A DNA stretch of 64,000 nt from DASVBE01 sp963770375 (GCA_963770375.1 CAVYPM010000005.1:129915-193914), one strand, 5' to 3'; counted from the first letter of the stretch, positions 47,231 to 56,430 are shown. Made by a program: numbers and translations. Notes: generated from the sequence alone by a model not told the origin.

Positions 47231-47719
47231 ATGGAAGCAGCCGAACCGACGCTTGACCTGCTGGGCGCGGCCGCGCTGGCGATCAGCGCGGCGGTCTGGG
47301 AGACCTACCAGCTGGAACCCAGTGACGCTGCCGCGCTCAACGTCGTGCTGGCCGAGCCGGGGATCTCGATCAAAGGCCTCGCCCGGACTCTGGGGCTCAC
47401 CCACAGCGCGACCGTGCGGGTGGCCGACCGGCTCACGCTCGGCGGGCTCGTGACCCGCGACCCCGCCGGACCCGGGCGCACGGTCGCGCTCACCAGCACG
47501 CCGCGCGGCAAGAGCCTGGCCAGCCAGGCCGCAGCGCGCCGGATGCGGGTCCTCGAGCACGCGACGTCCGGGCTCACGGCCGCCCAGCGCCAGGACCTGA
47601 TCACGTCGCTGGCCTCGGTGGTCCGCCAGCTCGCCGCCGGCCAGGAGCAGATCGACCAGGCATGCCGCCTGTGCGACCAGAACCGCTGCCTCCAGCGCGG
47701 CTGCCTGCTGCCCGCCTGA
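47231..47719 (+). CDS. MarR family regulator with Cys-rich C-terminus
   Basis: 162 residues. Winged HTH: SIKGLARTLGLTHSATVRVA, DRLTLGGLVTRDP, GRTVALTSTPRGK; dimerisation helices flank it. The last 20 residues hold four Cys (CRLCDQNRCLQRGCLLPA), a possible thiol redox or metal sensor. AAGGAGG lies 5 bases before the ATG. Likely controls the arginase/GMC operon. Confidence 0.9.
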   Translation: MEAAEPTLDLLGAAALAISAAVWETYQLEPSDAAALNVVLAEPGISIKGLARTLGLTHSATVRVADRLTLGGLVTRDPAGPGRTVALTSTPRGKSLASQAAARRMRVLEHATSGLTAAQRQDLITSLASVVRQLAAGQEQIDQACRLCDQNRCLQRGCLLPA

Positions 47720-47765
47720 CCGCGGCGGCCGCCGCCCCGCCTGCCCCACACAGCCTGGCTCGGCT

Positions 47766-48657
47766 TCAGGCTGGGACTGCTGGCTCCCGCACCGGGCGCT
47801 GGGCCGCGGCGTAGGCCGCCGGGGTCTGGCCGGTCGCGGCCCGGAAGTCGGTGATCAGGTGGGCCTGGTCCGCGTAGCCGAGCCCGGCCGCGATCTCCGC
47901 CCAGGAGACCGGGCTGCCCGTCGCGGACGGCCTCGGCCGCGTCCAGCAGCCGGTAGCGGCGCAGGACCCACGTCGGGGACACGCCCGCGTAGCGCAGGAA
48001 CATCCGCTGCAGGGTCCGCGGCCGCAGCCCGGCCAGCCGGCACAGGTCGGCCAGCCGCCGGACCGACCGGTCCGTCTCGGCCAGCCTCGCGACCGCGGCG
48101 ACGTGCCGGGCGTCCGCCACCTGGTCCGGCTGGACGGCCTGCTCCAGCGCCGCGGCCAGCAGCCCGACCCGGGCCTCCTCGTCCGGCTCGGCGACCACGC
48201 TGGCCAGCAGCGCGGCATCGTCCACCGCGATGCCCTGGCCGAGCGGCACCACCCGGTCCGTCCAGTCCGCCGCGGACCCGGCCGCCAGCGCGCCGAGCCC
48301 GCCGGGCCTGGTCATCGCGGCGACCGCCCAGCCCTCGCCGATCAGCGTCCGGGTGGACAGCCGCCGGGCCACGCCGTTCAGCCGGGTCTCGGGCGGCCGG
48401 GCCGCCTGGTCGCCGGGACGGCCGTCCGCGGTGCCGATGCTGAGATTGGCCCCGGGATGGGTGAGCACCTGCTGGCGGTGCACCAGGCCGGGCGGCAGGT
48501 CCCACCGGACCGCCCAGAACCGGTCCACCAGCCCGTCCAGCGCGGGCGTCGGCGGATAGCGGGTCAGCCGGACCCGCTCGCGGAGCAGCGACGGGCCGAG
48601 GATCCCGCGGCTGTCCCGGTCGACCGGCTCGACTGGCTGGGGCACAGCATCAGGCAC
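47766..48657 (-). pseudogene. AraC family transcriptional regulator, frameshifted in the second HTH
   Basis: N-terminal ligand domain of the DUF6597 type: RYPPTPALDGLVDRFWAVRW, HPGANLSIGT, LSTRTLIGEGWAVAAMTRPG. C-terminal AraC HTH: SVRRLADLCRLAGLRPRTLQ, RMFLRYAGVSPTWVLRRYRL, DAAEAVRDG. The frame then changes at about 47,918 (a GGG run that should be GG), and the next frame completes the domain: SWAEIAAGLGYADQAHLITD, FRAATGQTPAAYA, stop 47766. GTG 48657. Divergent from the TIGR03086-type gene at 48732, which it may regulate. Confidence 0.83.
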
Positions 48658-48731
48658 GCACTCACGCTAACCGCGGGGTCTGACGCTTATCTTCAATCCC
48701 CGTCCAGCCCGGCCGGCCTAGCCTCGCGGAC

Positions 48732-49328
48732 ATGACTACCTCCACCGAGAAAACCACTGACCTGCTGGCCGCCGTGCTCGCCGACCTCGCCCCGGTCGTC
48801 GCCGGCGTCACCGAGCAGCAGAAGAACGACCCGACCCCGTGTTCCGACTACGACGTTGCCCAGCTGACGGATCACGTGACCGGCTGGCTGAGCACGTTCG
48901 CCGACGGGTTCGCGGACCCGGACGGGCAGGCGCCGCGGGCCAGCCTGGACGGCTACGTCTCGCCGCCTGACCCGGCCGCCGAGGTGCGCCGGGCCGCCGC
49001 GACGATGGAGAAGGCCCTGCGGGACGGCGCCGCCGCCCGGCCGCTCAAGCTCGGCGGCAGCGCGATGCCCGGCGAGCTGGCGCTCGGCATGATCCTCTGG
49101 GAGTACCAGATGCACGGCTGGGACCTGGCCCGGGCCACCGGCCAGCCCTGGTCGCCGCCGCAGGCCGCGGCGGAGGAGTCGCTGGCCTTCGCGCCTGGCA
49201 TGCTCAGCCCGGACTACCAGGGCGACGGCAAGGCGTTCGCGAATCCGGTGCCGGTCCCGGCCGGCGCTCCGGCTTTCGACCGGCTGCTCGGCCTGTCCGG
49301 ACGCGACCCGGCCTGGTCCCCGGCCTGA
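48732..49328 (+). CDS. TIGR03086-type metal-binding protein (DinB/maleylpyruvate-isomerase-like)
   Basis: 198 residues. Actinobacterial protein of the four-helix DinB / mycothiol-dependent maleylpyruvate isomerase N-terminal type. Metal ligands fit YDVAQLTDHVTGWLSTFADG (His), WEYQMHGWDLARATGQPW (Glu, His). TPCSDYDV is the usual N-terminal motif. Function unknown. Confidence 0.85.
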   Translation: MTTSTEKTTDLLAAVLADLAPVVAGVTEQQKNDPTPCSDYDVAQLTDHVTGWLSTFADGFADPDGQAPRASLDGYVSPPDPAAEVRRAAATMEKALRDGAAARPLKLGGSAMPGELALGMILWEYQMHGWDLARATGQPWSPPQAAAEESLAFAPGMLSPDYQGDGKAFANPVPVPAGAPAFDRLLGLSGRDPAWSPA

Positions 49329-49339
49329 CCACGACGGGG

Positions 49340-49404
49340 TAGCGGCCCGGCGCGCCGGGCTAGCCCGGGCGGCCTTGTGACGCGGCGCCAGCGCCGGGCC
49401 GCTA
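49340..49404. terminator. Large stem-loop between TIGR03086-type gene and cobQ
   Basis: Perfect 14-bp arms TAGCGGCCCGGCGC / GCGCCGGGCCGCTA separated by 37 bases, between convergent genes ending at 49328 and 49521. Probable bidirectional terminator. The following 115 bases are CCTGGC and GGCCCG short repeats. Confidence 0.55.
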
Positions 49405-49520
49405 CACCGGCACGGCCCTGGCCTGGCCTGGCCCTGGCCCTGGCCCGGCCTGCCGCGCCCTGGCACCGGCCCGGCCCGCCGGGCGCTACCTGGGCGGGCA
49501 CCGGCCCGGCCCGCCGCGCG

Positions 49521-51065
49521 CTACCCAGGCACCGGTCCCGACCCGCCGGGCGGCACCACGGGCAGCCCGGCGGGCGGCCCGTGCTCGATCAGCCGGGTCA
49601 GTGCTGCGGTATCCAGGTGCTCCGCCACCAGGTCGCCCATCGCGTCCAGGCCCGCCTGCCGCAGCGCCGCGAAGTCGGTGTCCGGCGCGGGCCGGAAGTC
49701 GCGCCCGGCCACGGCCGCCACCTCGGCCAGGAACGCCCGGCGGAACCCGTCGTTCTCCAGCGTGCCGTGCCAGCTGGTCCCCCACACCGTGCCCACCCGG
49801 CAGCCGTCGAGGAACGGCTCGGCGGCCATGTCGGCAACCCCTTTCCCCGGCGTCATGGTCATCACGCCGTGGTGGATCAGGTAGCCGCGGACCGGTTCGC
49901 CGTACGCGGCCCCGGCGGGCCGGCCGAGCTGCTTGTCCGGCCCGAACGTGGCCCGCACCGGCAGCAGTCCCAGTCCCGGCACCTGGCCGGCGCCGGACTC
50001 GACCGGGTCGTCGATGAGCTCGCCGAGCATCTGGTAGCCCCCGCAGATGCCGAGCACCGGCTGCCGCCGCCGGGCCCGCTCCGCGATCGAGTCAGCGAGG
50101 CCGCGGGACCGCAGCCAGGCCAGGTCGGCCACGGTGGCGCGGCTGCCGGGCAGCACGACCAGGTCGGCGTCGGCCACCTCGGCCGGCGTGCGGGCGAACC
50201 GGACCAGGACACCCGGCTCGCACGCCAGGGCGTCCAGATCAGTGAAGTTGCTGATCCGCGGGAGCTGAACGGCGGTTACCCGCAAAGGCTGCGTACCCCT
50301 AAATTCACGGTCAGCGCCGGAGCCGGGTCGCGCGTTCCCTGCTGACAGGGCCAGGGAGTCCTCGCTGTCCAGGCCCAGCCCGTCGCGCCAGGGCAGCACG
50401 CCGAGCACCGGGCGGCCGGTCATGCGCTCGAGCATGGCCGTGCCGCTGGAAAGCAGTTCCCGCGCGCCGCGGAACTTGTTGATCACGAAGCCGGCGATCA
50501 GCGCCTGGTCCGCCGGGTCGAGCAGCGCCACCGTGCCGTGCAGCGCGGCGAACACCCCGCCCCGGTCAATGTCGCCGACCACGATCACCGGCAGGCCGGC
50601 GGCGCGGGCGAGGCCCATGTTGGCCACGTCGGTGGGGCGCAGGTTGATCTCGGCCGGGCTGCCCGCGCCCTCGCAGATCACGACGTCGTACTCGCGGCGC
50701 AGCTCGGCGAGGCTGTCCGCGGCGACGGCCCGCAGCCGGCCGGCGTGGCTGCGGTACTCGACCGCGTCGACCTCGCCGGCCGGGTGGCCGAGCAGCACGA
50801 CCTGGCTGCGGCGGTCGCTGCCCGGCTTGAGCAGGACCGGGTTCATCCGGGCGTCCGGCTCGATCCCGGCCGCGGCCGCCTGCATCGCCTGGGCCCGGCC
50901 GATCTCCGCGCCGCCCGGGGTGACGAACGAGTTCAGCGACATGTTCTGCGCCTTGAACGGGGCGACGCGGACCCCCTGGCGGGCCAGCCAGCGGCAGATC
51001 CCGGCCGCGACCACGCTCTTGCCCGCGTCGGAAGTGGTTCCCGCAACGAGCAGCGCGCCCTTCAC
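49521..51065 (-). CDS. cobQ: Cobyric acid synthase
   Basis: Glutamine-dependent amidation of carboxylates b, d, e and g, giving (adenosyl)cobyric acid. N-terminal GALLVAGTTSDAGKSVVAAG, KAQNMSLNSFVTPGGAEIGR, VVLPGSRATVADLAWLRSRG; amidotransferase Cys in LGICGGYQMLG; His in GTSWHGTLENDGFRRAFLAE. The GTG at 51065 overlaps the cobD stop. 514 residues. Forms a two-gene operon with cobD, separate from the riboswitch-headed cluster. Confidence 0.95.
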   Translation of the reverse strand: MKGALLVAGTTSDAGKSVVAAGICRWLARQGVRVAPFKAQNMSLNSFVTPGGAEIGRAQAMQAAAAGIEPDARMNPVLLKPGSDRRSQVVLLGHPAGEVDAVEYRSHAGRLRAVAADSLAELRREYDVVICEGAGSPAEINLRPTDVANMGLARAAGLPVIVVGDIDRGGVFAALHGTVALLDPADQALIAGFVINKFRGARELLSSGTAMLERMTGRPVLGVLPWRDGLGLDSEDSLALSAGNARPGSGADREFRGTQPLRVTAVQLPRISNFTDLDALACEPGVLVRFARTPAEVADADLVVLPGSRATVADLAWLRSRGLADSIAERARRRQPVLGICGGYQMLGELIDDPVESGAGQVPGLGLLPVRATFGPDKQLGRPAGAAYGEPVRGYLIHHGVMTMTPGKGVADMAAEPFLDGCRVGTVWGTSWHGTLENDGFRRAFLAEVAAVAGRDFRPAPDTDFAALRQAGLDAMGDLVAEHLDTAALTRLIEHGPPAGLPVVPPGGSGPVPG

Positions 51066-52078
51066 GCCGCCTCCCCGCGGGCCGGTGTCCATGATCGCGG
51101 AGGATTCCGGGGGTTACCGGCCCGGAAATCCTCCGTGATCATGGAGACCGCCGCGGCCAGCGCGGTGGCCGTCGCCGTCACGAGGCGGGAGAGGCGGATG
51201 GCGCGCCTGATGTCGGCGGGTCCCGGCTCCCGCCCGCCGGCTCCGAGCTCGGGCCGGTCCTCGGTGACGCCTCCGTAGACGTTGCGGCCGCCCAGCCTGA
51301 CGCCGAGCGCCCCGGCGAACGCCGCCTCGCAGCGGCCCGCGTTCGGGCTGGGATGCCGTGAGCCGTCCCGGCGCAGCGCCCGCCACGCCGCGGCCGGCCG
51401 GCCTCCCGCGGCGGGCGCGAAGGCCACCGCGAGCAGGCCGGTCAGCCGGGACGGCGCCCAGTTCACGACGTCGTCGAGCCGCGCCGCCGCCCAGCCGAAC
51501 CGGGCGTACCGCGCCGACCGGTAGCCGACCATCGAGTCGAGCGTGTTGACGGCCCGGTAGCCGGCCAGCCCGGCCGGCCCGGAAAGCGCTCCCCAGACCA
51601 GCGGGCCCACCGCCGCGTCGCTGGTGTTCTCGGCCACCGACTCGATGACTGCCCTTGCCAGCTCGGTCGCGCCGAGCCCGGCCGGGTCCCGCCCGCACAG
51701 CGCGGGCAGCGCGGCCCGGGCCGCTGCCAGGTCCCCCCGCTCCAGCGCGGCCGCGATTCGTTCCGCCTCCGCGGCGAGCGACGCGGCCCCGGTCACCGCC
51801 CACGCGGTGGCGGCGGTCGCCGCAAGCCGTGCCCACGGCTCCCGCCGGGTGAGGTAATCAGCGAGCAGCGCTGGTCCCAGCGCGAGGGTTACGCAGCTTG
51901 CGGTGTAACCCACTCCGGCCAGACGGCGGTCGGCGTACAGCCGGTCCTGGACCGCCTGCGCGGCCCGGCCGAACAGCGCCACCGGATGCCCCCGGCGCGG
52001 GTCCCCCAGCAGCGCGTCCGCGATCACCCCGCCCACCAGGCCGCCCGCCAGCGCCCAGTCCAGGGCCCGTCCCGTCAT
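51062..52078 (-). CDS. cobD: Adenosylcobinamide-phosphate synthase
   Basis: CobD/CbiB membrane enzyme that attaches (R)-1-amino-2-propanol (phosphate) to adenosylcobyric acid. Motifs: ADALLGDPRRGHPVALFGRA, AVIESVAENTSDAAVGPLVW, NTLDSMVGYRSARYARFGWA, RRDGSRHPSPNAGRCEAAFA, GGRNVYGG. Several hydrophobic helices. ATG 52078; 338 residues. The last ~20 residues (ITEDFRAGNPRNPPRSW) are encoded by a 54-bp inverted repeat. Confidence 0.94.
   Translation of the reverse strand: MTGRALDWALAGGLVGGVIADALLGDPRRGHPVALFGRAAQAVQDRLYADRRLAGVGYTASCVTLALGPALLADYLTRREPWARLAATAATAWAVTGAASLAAEAERIAAALERGDLAAARAALPALCGRDPAGLGATELARAVIESVAENTSDAAVGPLVWGALSGPAGLAGYRAVNTLDSMVGYRSARYARFGWAAARLDDVVNWAPSRLTGLLAVAFAPAAGGRPAAAWRALRRDGSRHPSPNAGRCEAAFAGALGVRLGGRNVYGGVTEDRPELGAGGREPGPADIRRAIRLSRLVTATATALAAAVSMITEDFRAGNPRNPPRSWTPARGEAA
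51090..51143. repeat. 54-bp inverted repeat in the cobD 3' end
   Basis: Arms of 22 and 23 bases (CATGATCGCGGAGGATTCCG-type) differ by one substitution and one inserted T, around a 9-base loop. The element lies wholly inside the cobD coding frame and 25 bp before the cobQ start. It looks like a REP/MITE-type palindrome that supplied the C-terminus of CobD, and it could also affect cobD-cobQ mRNA. Confidence 0.85.
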
Positions 52079-52178
52079 GCCACCCGACGATAGGCCAGCC
52101 CGCCGCGGCGCCGGCGCACCGCCCGCTGCGTCCGAGAAGGTCGAGCCGCCCAGCCGGTTCAGGCACAATTGACCCTGG

Positions 52179-52252
52179 GCGCCTGTAGCTCAGCTGGATA
52201 GAGCAGCTGCCTTCTAAGCAGCCGGCCGGGGGTTCGAGTCCCTCCAGGCGCG
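52179..52252 (+). tRNA. tRNA-Arg (anticodon TCT)
   Basis: Full cloverleaf. Acceptor stem GCGCCTG / CAGGCGC, D arm GCTCAGCTGGATAGAGC, anticodon stem GCTGC / GCAGC around loop CTTCTAA (anticodon TCT), T arm with GGTTCGAGTCC, discriminator G; no encoded CCA. Its 3' end is the attachment site of the integrated island to the right. Confidence 0.96.
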
Positions 52253-52254
52253 CC
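52211..52254 (+). repeat. att core inside tRNA-Arg (copy 1)
   Basis: 44 bases from the anticodon loop to just past the tRNA end; identical at 56563-56606 and partly repeated at about 60.0, 61.25 and 62.3 kb. The integrase gene begins its 3' end 48 bp away. Classic tRNA attachment site. Confidence 0.9.
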
Positions 52255-52301
52255 TTGTAAATCCACAGCTCAACGGCCATGCAGGCAGGCTGCTGTCGAG
52301 G

Positions 52302-53465
52302 TCAGGGCGCTGCCGTCTCACCGGGTCGTGCCACACTCGTGCCACGCGATCCAGTTTTCAGCTCTGCCTGGGCCCGTTCGGCGACCGCATCGGCTAGGGC
52401 TCGCTGGCGGTCATTGGTGGAGTGCAGATAGATCAAAGCGGCCCGGCTGCTGGAGTGGCCCATGCGTTCCATCAGCTCTCGAAGGTTAGCTCCCGCCTCG
52501 GCCACGAGATGGTTTCCGGCATGGCGCAGATCGTGAAAGTGGACATCCGTCAGACCTGCGGAGGTCAGCGCCGGAAGCCATACCCGGCCGCGAAAATGAC
52601 TGTGTGCGAGCGGCTGGCCATTGCGGTTGGCAAATACGAGGCTGGCCGCTCCAGGAGCTGTTCGGTCGGCCAGGTGAGAGACGACGTCCGGCAGGATCAT
52701 CGACGGTACGGAGACGACTCGCTTGCCTGCATACGATTTGGGCGGCCCGAACTGCGGCGGCTGGCCCACGAGTTCGGTGAACTGACGGACCACCCGGACG
52801 GTGCCTGCGGCGGTGTCGATGTCGCAACGGCGCAGGGCAGCCAGCTCACCCCATCGCAACCCACAGAAGCATGCCAGCAGTACCAGGGCCCGGTAGGGAG
52901 GACCGACCGCGTCGGCCAAGGCATAGACCTGCGGGATGGTCAGCACAGGCCGCTCCGGCGAGTGCTCTGTCCCGGCGCCTTTAATCCGGCAGGGATTGCG
53001 GCGGATCAGGCCGTCATCAACGGCGGTGGCCAGGACGGATTTAAGGAGCCGGTACGCCTTTGCGGTGGTGACAGGGCTGGTTCCTGCGGCCAGCCGGTCA
53101 GCTCGCCAGCGGCGCACGTCAGCTTCGGTGATGCCTGCGATGGTGTGGTCGGCCAGGGCGGAGGCCAGGTGGCGGCGCAGCAGGTAGCGGTAGAGCTGCA
53201 AAGTCTTTGGTCGCAGTCCGGGGCGTTCGCTGATCCAGGTGGTGGCGTACTCGGTGAACGCGACACGCCCGGCGTCGGGATCGATCCAGGCGCCGCCGAT
53301 CAGTTCGGCTTCGGTGAGGGTTAGCCACCTGGCTGCGTCAGCCTTGCGCGGGAAAGTGGACGGGGCCGACCGCAGCAGCCCGTCAGGTCCGCGGTAGCGA
53401 GCCTGCCATCGGCCCGAGGGCAGTTTGCGGATGGTGCCAAATGAGCGGGTCTTGTGGCCAGGCAT
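52302..53465 (-). CDS. Tyrosine recombinase (phage/ICE-type integrase)
   Basis: Site-specific recombinase of 387 residues. N-terminal arm-binding domain (TIRKLPSGRWQARYRGPDGL), SAM-like core-binding domain (~70-155), catalytic domain with Arg204 (CGLRWGEL), His311 and Arg314 (HDLRHAG), His337 (MGHSS) and Tyr346 (ALIYLHST). All catalytic residues are present. It lies next to tRNA-Arg and points toward it, the usual layout for an element integrated there. ATG 53465. No excisionase gene was recognised. Confidence 0.95.
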   Translation of the reverse strand: MPGHKTRSFGTIRKLPSGRWQARYRGPDGLLRSAPSTFPRKADAARWLTLTEAELIGGAWIDPDAGRVAFTEYATTWISERPGLRPKTLQLYRYLLRRHLASALADHTIAGITEADVRRWRADRLAAGTSPVTTAKAYRLLKSVLATAVDDGLIRRNPCRIKGAGTEHSPERPVLTIPQVYALADAVGPPYRALVLLACFCGLRWGELAALRRCDIDTAAGTVRVVRQFTELVGQPPQFGPPKSYAGKRVVSVPSMILPDVVSHLADRTAPGAASLVFANRNGQPLAHSHFRGRVWLPALTSAGLTDVHFHDLRHAGNHLVAEAGANLRELMERMGHSSSRAALIYLHSTNDRQRALADAVAERAQAELKTGSRGTSVARPGETAAP

Positions 53466-53877
53466 GATCCAGCGTTCCTCTGGATCAAGCTGGCCATGCG
53501 CGGGTTCTCACCCGTCGAGGTCATGCCAGCGGTCAGGGTCGATCAGGGACGGTGGCCACGCTGGCGCCGGGTGCCGGGCGCAAGTGGAAGCTGCGCGTTG
53601 CCATCCGGTCGGGCGACGGTGACGGAATCCCCCGAGCGCCTGGACCGGCCGGTGGCCGATGCGTTCGGCGGTGCGGATCGCCCGTGGCAGCGCCACCTGC
53701 CGGCACGGTGGCGGGGCCATCGCAGGCGACCCGCCAGGTCTTGGCGGTCCTCCGTCGGAGGAGCAGTCCCCCGTGCGGTGGTGCTACTGCTGGTCAGGCC
53801 GGCTGATCGCGTATGCTGGCGGCGTGCCGCGCGTGCCCGATGTGGTCGAGGCGGGGCGCCTGGCGGCAGCGCACTGC
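53466..53877. other. Region without recognised gene
   Basis: About 410 bases upstream of the integrase, where excisionase or replication genes are often found; the short open frames here match nothing known to me. Confidence 0.35.
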
Positions 53878-54190
53878 GCGGCGGGGCACCGGGGTGCGGG
53901 CCGGGCAACCGTCATCGAGCTGGCCCGGGCTGGGTTCTTCGTCTATGCGACCGGCCGCAGCAGCAGGACCTCCGGTCCTTCGGAACTTGGCAGGCCGGAG
54001 ACGATCGAGCGAAGCCGGCGACTCGATCCGCGCTGCAGAGCGGGGTGGGCGCCGTCAGTGTCGTTGATCACGAGGATCCCGGCCGGGTAGACGCTCTGGT
54101 CGCGGGCATCGACGGTGAGCACGGGCGTCTCGACGTGCTGGTCAACGACATAGCTTCGGCGGACGACCGGCGTACCGATGGAGCGGGACA
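53878..54190 (+). pseudogene. Short-chain dehydrogenase remnant
   Basis: Fragment of an SDR in two frames. First GAGRATVIELARAGFFVYAT, GRSS..., GRPETIE (cofactor-binding start); after a frame change near 54030, GAVSVVDHEDPGRVDALVAG, IDGEHGRLDVLVNDI. The rest of the enzyme, including the Tyr-x-x-x-Lys site, is missing. Truncated and dead. Confidence 0.7.
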
Positions 54191-54292
54191 AGGCCAGATG
54201 CCGCGAAGGCTGACGGGTGCTCACGGTCGCAGGGCCAGGCGGGGCGCTGACCAGCCATGCGAGGTCCCACGTCGCGGCGGGTAACCCGTGCC

Positions 54293-54340
54293 CGATCTTC
54301 CAAGCTGGTCATGCGGGTTCGATCCCGCTGCTCCGGCGCA
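54293..54340 (+). repeat. tRNA-Gly(TCC)-like 3' half
   Basis: Anticodon loop CTTCCAA plus a T arm GCGGGTTCGATCCCGC, as in tRNA-Gly(TCC), without the 5' half. The 22 bases at 54293-54314 recur at 56409-56430. Probably an attachment-site remnant of a second element. Confidence 0.65.
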
Positions 54341-54352
54341 CGCGCCCTCGCG

Positions 54353-54469
54353 TCAGGCGGCCGTTGTCTCGGTGATCCTGATCTCGCACGTGTCCAGGTC
54401 GATGCTGGCGCGGCGCAATGCCGTGAGTTCGCCCCAGCGCAGACCAGCGAAGGTCGGTGCAGAGGCACG
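54353..54469 (-). pseudogene. Tyrosine integrase fragment
   Basis: Minus-strand frame reads APTFAGLRWGELTALRRASI, DLDTCEIRITETTA and stops at 54353. This is the region around the first catalytic Arg of a phage integrase, distinct from the intact integrase at 52302. It lies next to the tRNA-Gly-like fragment, the expected position for its integrase. Confidence 0.75.
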
Positions 54470-54551
54470 TCACCGGCGTATGGGCGAGGCCGGGCGGGCG
54501 GCGGCGTGTGCCCGCCGCCGCCCGCCCGGCCTCCTGGCTGAAGGTCGCCGG

Positions 54552-56159
54552 TCAGCCGGTTTTCGCGAAGAAGGCGTCCTCGCCGTGCCCGGTGCCGCCG
54601 GCGAAGGTGGCATCGTTGCGCATGTCGGTCCAGTAGGCGACCACGCCACCGTCCGCGGTAGCGGCGATGTTGCTGTAATCGCCGAGGAAAGCGGTCGCGT
54701 TCGGGAACGCGGGGTTCACGGTGCGGGCGAACCACCGATCGCCGGTGGTGGGATCGGAGAGTGCCGTCGATACGACGGCCTTGGTGAACGCCAGCGTTCC
54801 AGCTCCGGTCTCGGTGGCGACCGAATAACCGTACTTGTGGTTGGCGGGATCGACCGAGCGGTCGAACATGCCGATCCGCAGATGGCCCGAAGTGTCGTAG
54901 ACGCCCCACGGCATGAACTGGTCGCCCGGGAGCTCCAGCGGCGTGGGCGCCGACCAGGTGGCTCCAGCGTTGAATGACTGGCTCACGATCACGTCAGAGT
55001 TCGTCTTGGCCGTGTACGGGTCGCTGGGAGCGGGTGTCGCACTGTCGCGCATGTCCGACCAGACCACGGCCAGGTGGGCCGGGTTGGTCGGATCGGCGGC
55101 GATATTGCCCGCCGCCCAGGTGCGGAAGACGCTGTCCTGGTAGGTCTGCCGGCCGAAAGCGAGCGGGTAGTCGGTGGCACCGTCGATGACCGTCGCGACC
55201 TTGACCGGGGCCGCTACGGGCGCGCCGGTCGCCGGGGACACCTGGACTACTTCGTAATCGTCGCGGCCAGTGGCCAGGTCGGTCGTGTTCAGGAAGGAGA
55301 CGTAGATGTGGCCGTCCGCCGCAACCACCGGGACGGACACGAACGCCTGATCGAGGCTTCCCGAGATCACCACGGGCTTGGACCAGCTGCTGCCGCCGTC
55401 GTGGGTGACCGAGCTGTAGATCCGAGCCGAGAGGGCCACGCCCTTCTGGCCGAGCCGGAAGTCGCCGTAGGTGACGATGGCGTTGCCGTCCCCCCACGCC
55501 GCGACGTACTCCTTGTCCAGGAGGTCGCCGACGCTGGTCTCGTTACCGCTGCCCGCGGCAACCCGCACTACGTTCCAGGTCTTGCCGCCGTCACCAGAGT
55601 TGGAGACCAGGACGTCGGGATTCTGGGCGTTGAGCGGGCCGACGAAGCGGAAGCCCAGCGTGGCGTAGTAAGCGTGGCCATGGGCGTCGAACGCTACGGC
55701 CGGGTCCCCGGTCGCCTGGTAGGCGGAGTTCGAGAAAAGCGGGAACATCGACCAGGTCTTGCCACCGTCGAAGGTCACGTGCGCGCGCGACTCGATGCTC
55801 TCGCTCACGTGGCCGCCCGGATTCAGGCCGATCTGGTAGTCGTTCGCCCCGCCGATCATGTTCTGCGAGTTCGTCGGGTTAACGGCGATCGACGTCTCGT
55901 TGTGCGGGCCAGCCGATGTCGTCTCGCAGTCGGTGTTGACATTGGCGGTGACCTGCGCCGCGGTCGTGCAGATCGCCGTACCGGTCTTGACCGCTGGCCC
56001 GGAGCCGAACACCGCGCCCGCGACGGGCGCCGGCGCGTCCACGACGTTATGCGTGAAGTCCACCGGCTGCGGATCGTCGCCCGCATAGGCCAGCGCCGGG
56101 CTCAAGGCCAGCACCGATATCGATACAGCCGCCACGATCACGCCTTGAACTGCTCTCAT
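54552..56159 (-). CDS. Secreted BNR/Asp-box (sialidase-like) beta-propeller protein
   Basis: 535 residues. Cleavable signal peptide MRAVQGVIVAAVSISVLALS ending ALAYA-GDD. Asp-box motifs repeat through the chain: FDGGKTWS, SGDGGKTWN, THDGGSSWS, AGATWS, each at a blade turn, as in sialidases and related propellers. The catalytic residues of true sialidases could not be assigned, so the substrate is unknown. RBS GGGGAGGG sits just upstream of ATG 56159. Flanked by the 22-bp tRNA-Gly-like repeats, so it is likely cargo. Confidence 0.85.
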   Translation of the reverse strand: MRAVQGVIVAAVSISVLALSPALAYAGDDPQPVDFTHNVVDAPAPVAGAVFGSGPAVKTGTAICTTAAQVTANVNTDCETTSAGPHNETSIAVNPTNSQNMIGGANDYQIGLNPGGHVSESIESRAHVTFDGGKTWSMFPLFSNSAYQATGDPAVAFDAHGHAYYATLGFRFVGPLNAQNPDVLVSNSGDGGKTWNVVRVAAGSGNETSVGDLLDKEYVAAWGDGNAIVTYGDFRLGQKGVALSARIYSSVTHDGGSSWSKPVVISGSLDQAFVSVPVVAADGHIYVSFLNTTDLATGRDDYEVVQVSPATGAPVAAPVKVATVIDGATDYPLAFGRQTYQDSVFRTWAAGNIAADPTNPAHLAVVWSDMRDSATPAPSDPYTAKTNSDVIVSQSFNAGATWSAPTPLELPGDQFMPWGVYDTSGHLRIGMFDRSVDPANHKYGYSVATETGAGTLAFTKAVVSTALSDPTTGDRWFARTVNPAFPNATAFLGDYSNIAATADGGVVAYWTDMRNDATFAGGTGHGEDAFFAKTG

Positions 56160-56408
56160 TTACACCCTCCCCTTGCCTCCGGGGCGGACACTCGCGCCAG
56201 CCGCGGAATCCCGGACCGAATCTGCCACAGCACCGCCCCCCATCGCTAGGCCCACGTAGATAACAGATTGTGCATCACGCGTGCACAGACCGCTTCGCCG
56301 CACGGGATCGGACCTCGCTTCCCCAGCCACCACTCGCCAGGGATCAGCGCCTATGAACACCCGTCCGACCAGTGCATTCGTCAGCTCTGGTCGCGCGTTC
56401 GGGGTTAC

Positions 56409-56430
56409 CGATCTTCCAAGCTGGTCATGC
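56409..56430 (+). repeat. Second copy of the 22-bp tRNA-Gly-like sequence
   Basis: Identical to 54293-54314. It also begins a perfect 9-bp hairpin (GATCTTCCA / TGGAAGATC, 56410-56439). With the first copy it brackets about 2.1 kb holding the integrase fragment and the sialidase-like gene. Confidence 0.7.

Noticed and set aside
54552..56159. A confirmed sialidase
   Set aside because: Asp-boxes and the propeller pattern are clear, but the arginine triad, Tyr/Glu pair and Asp of true sialidases could not be assigned.
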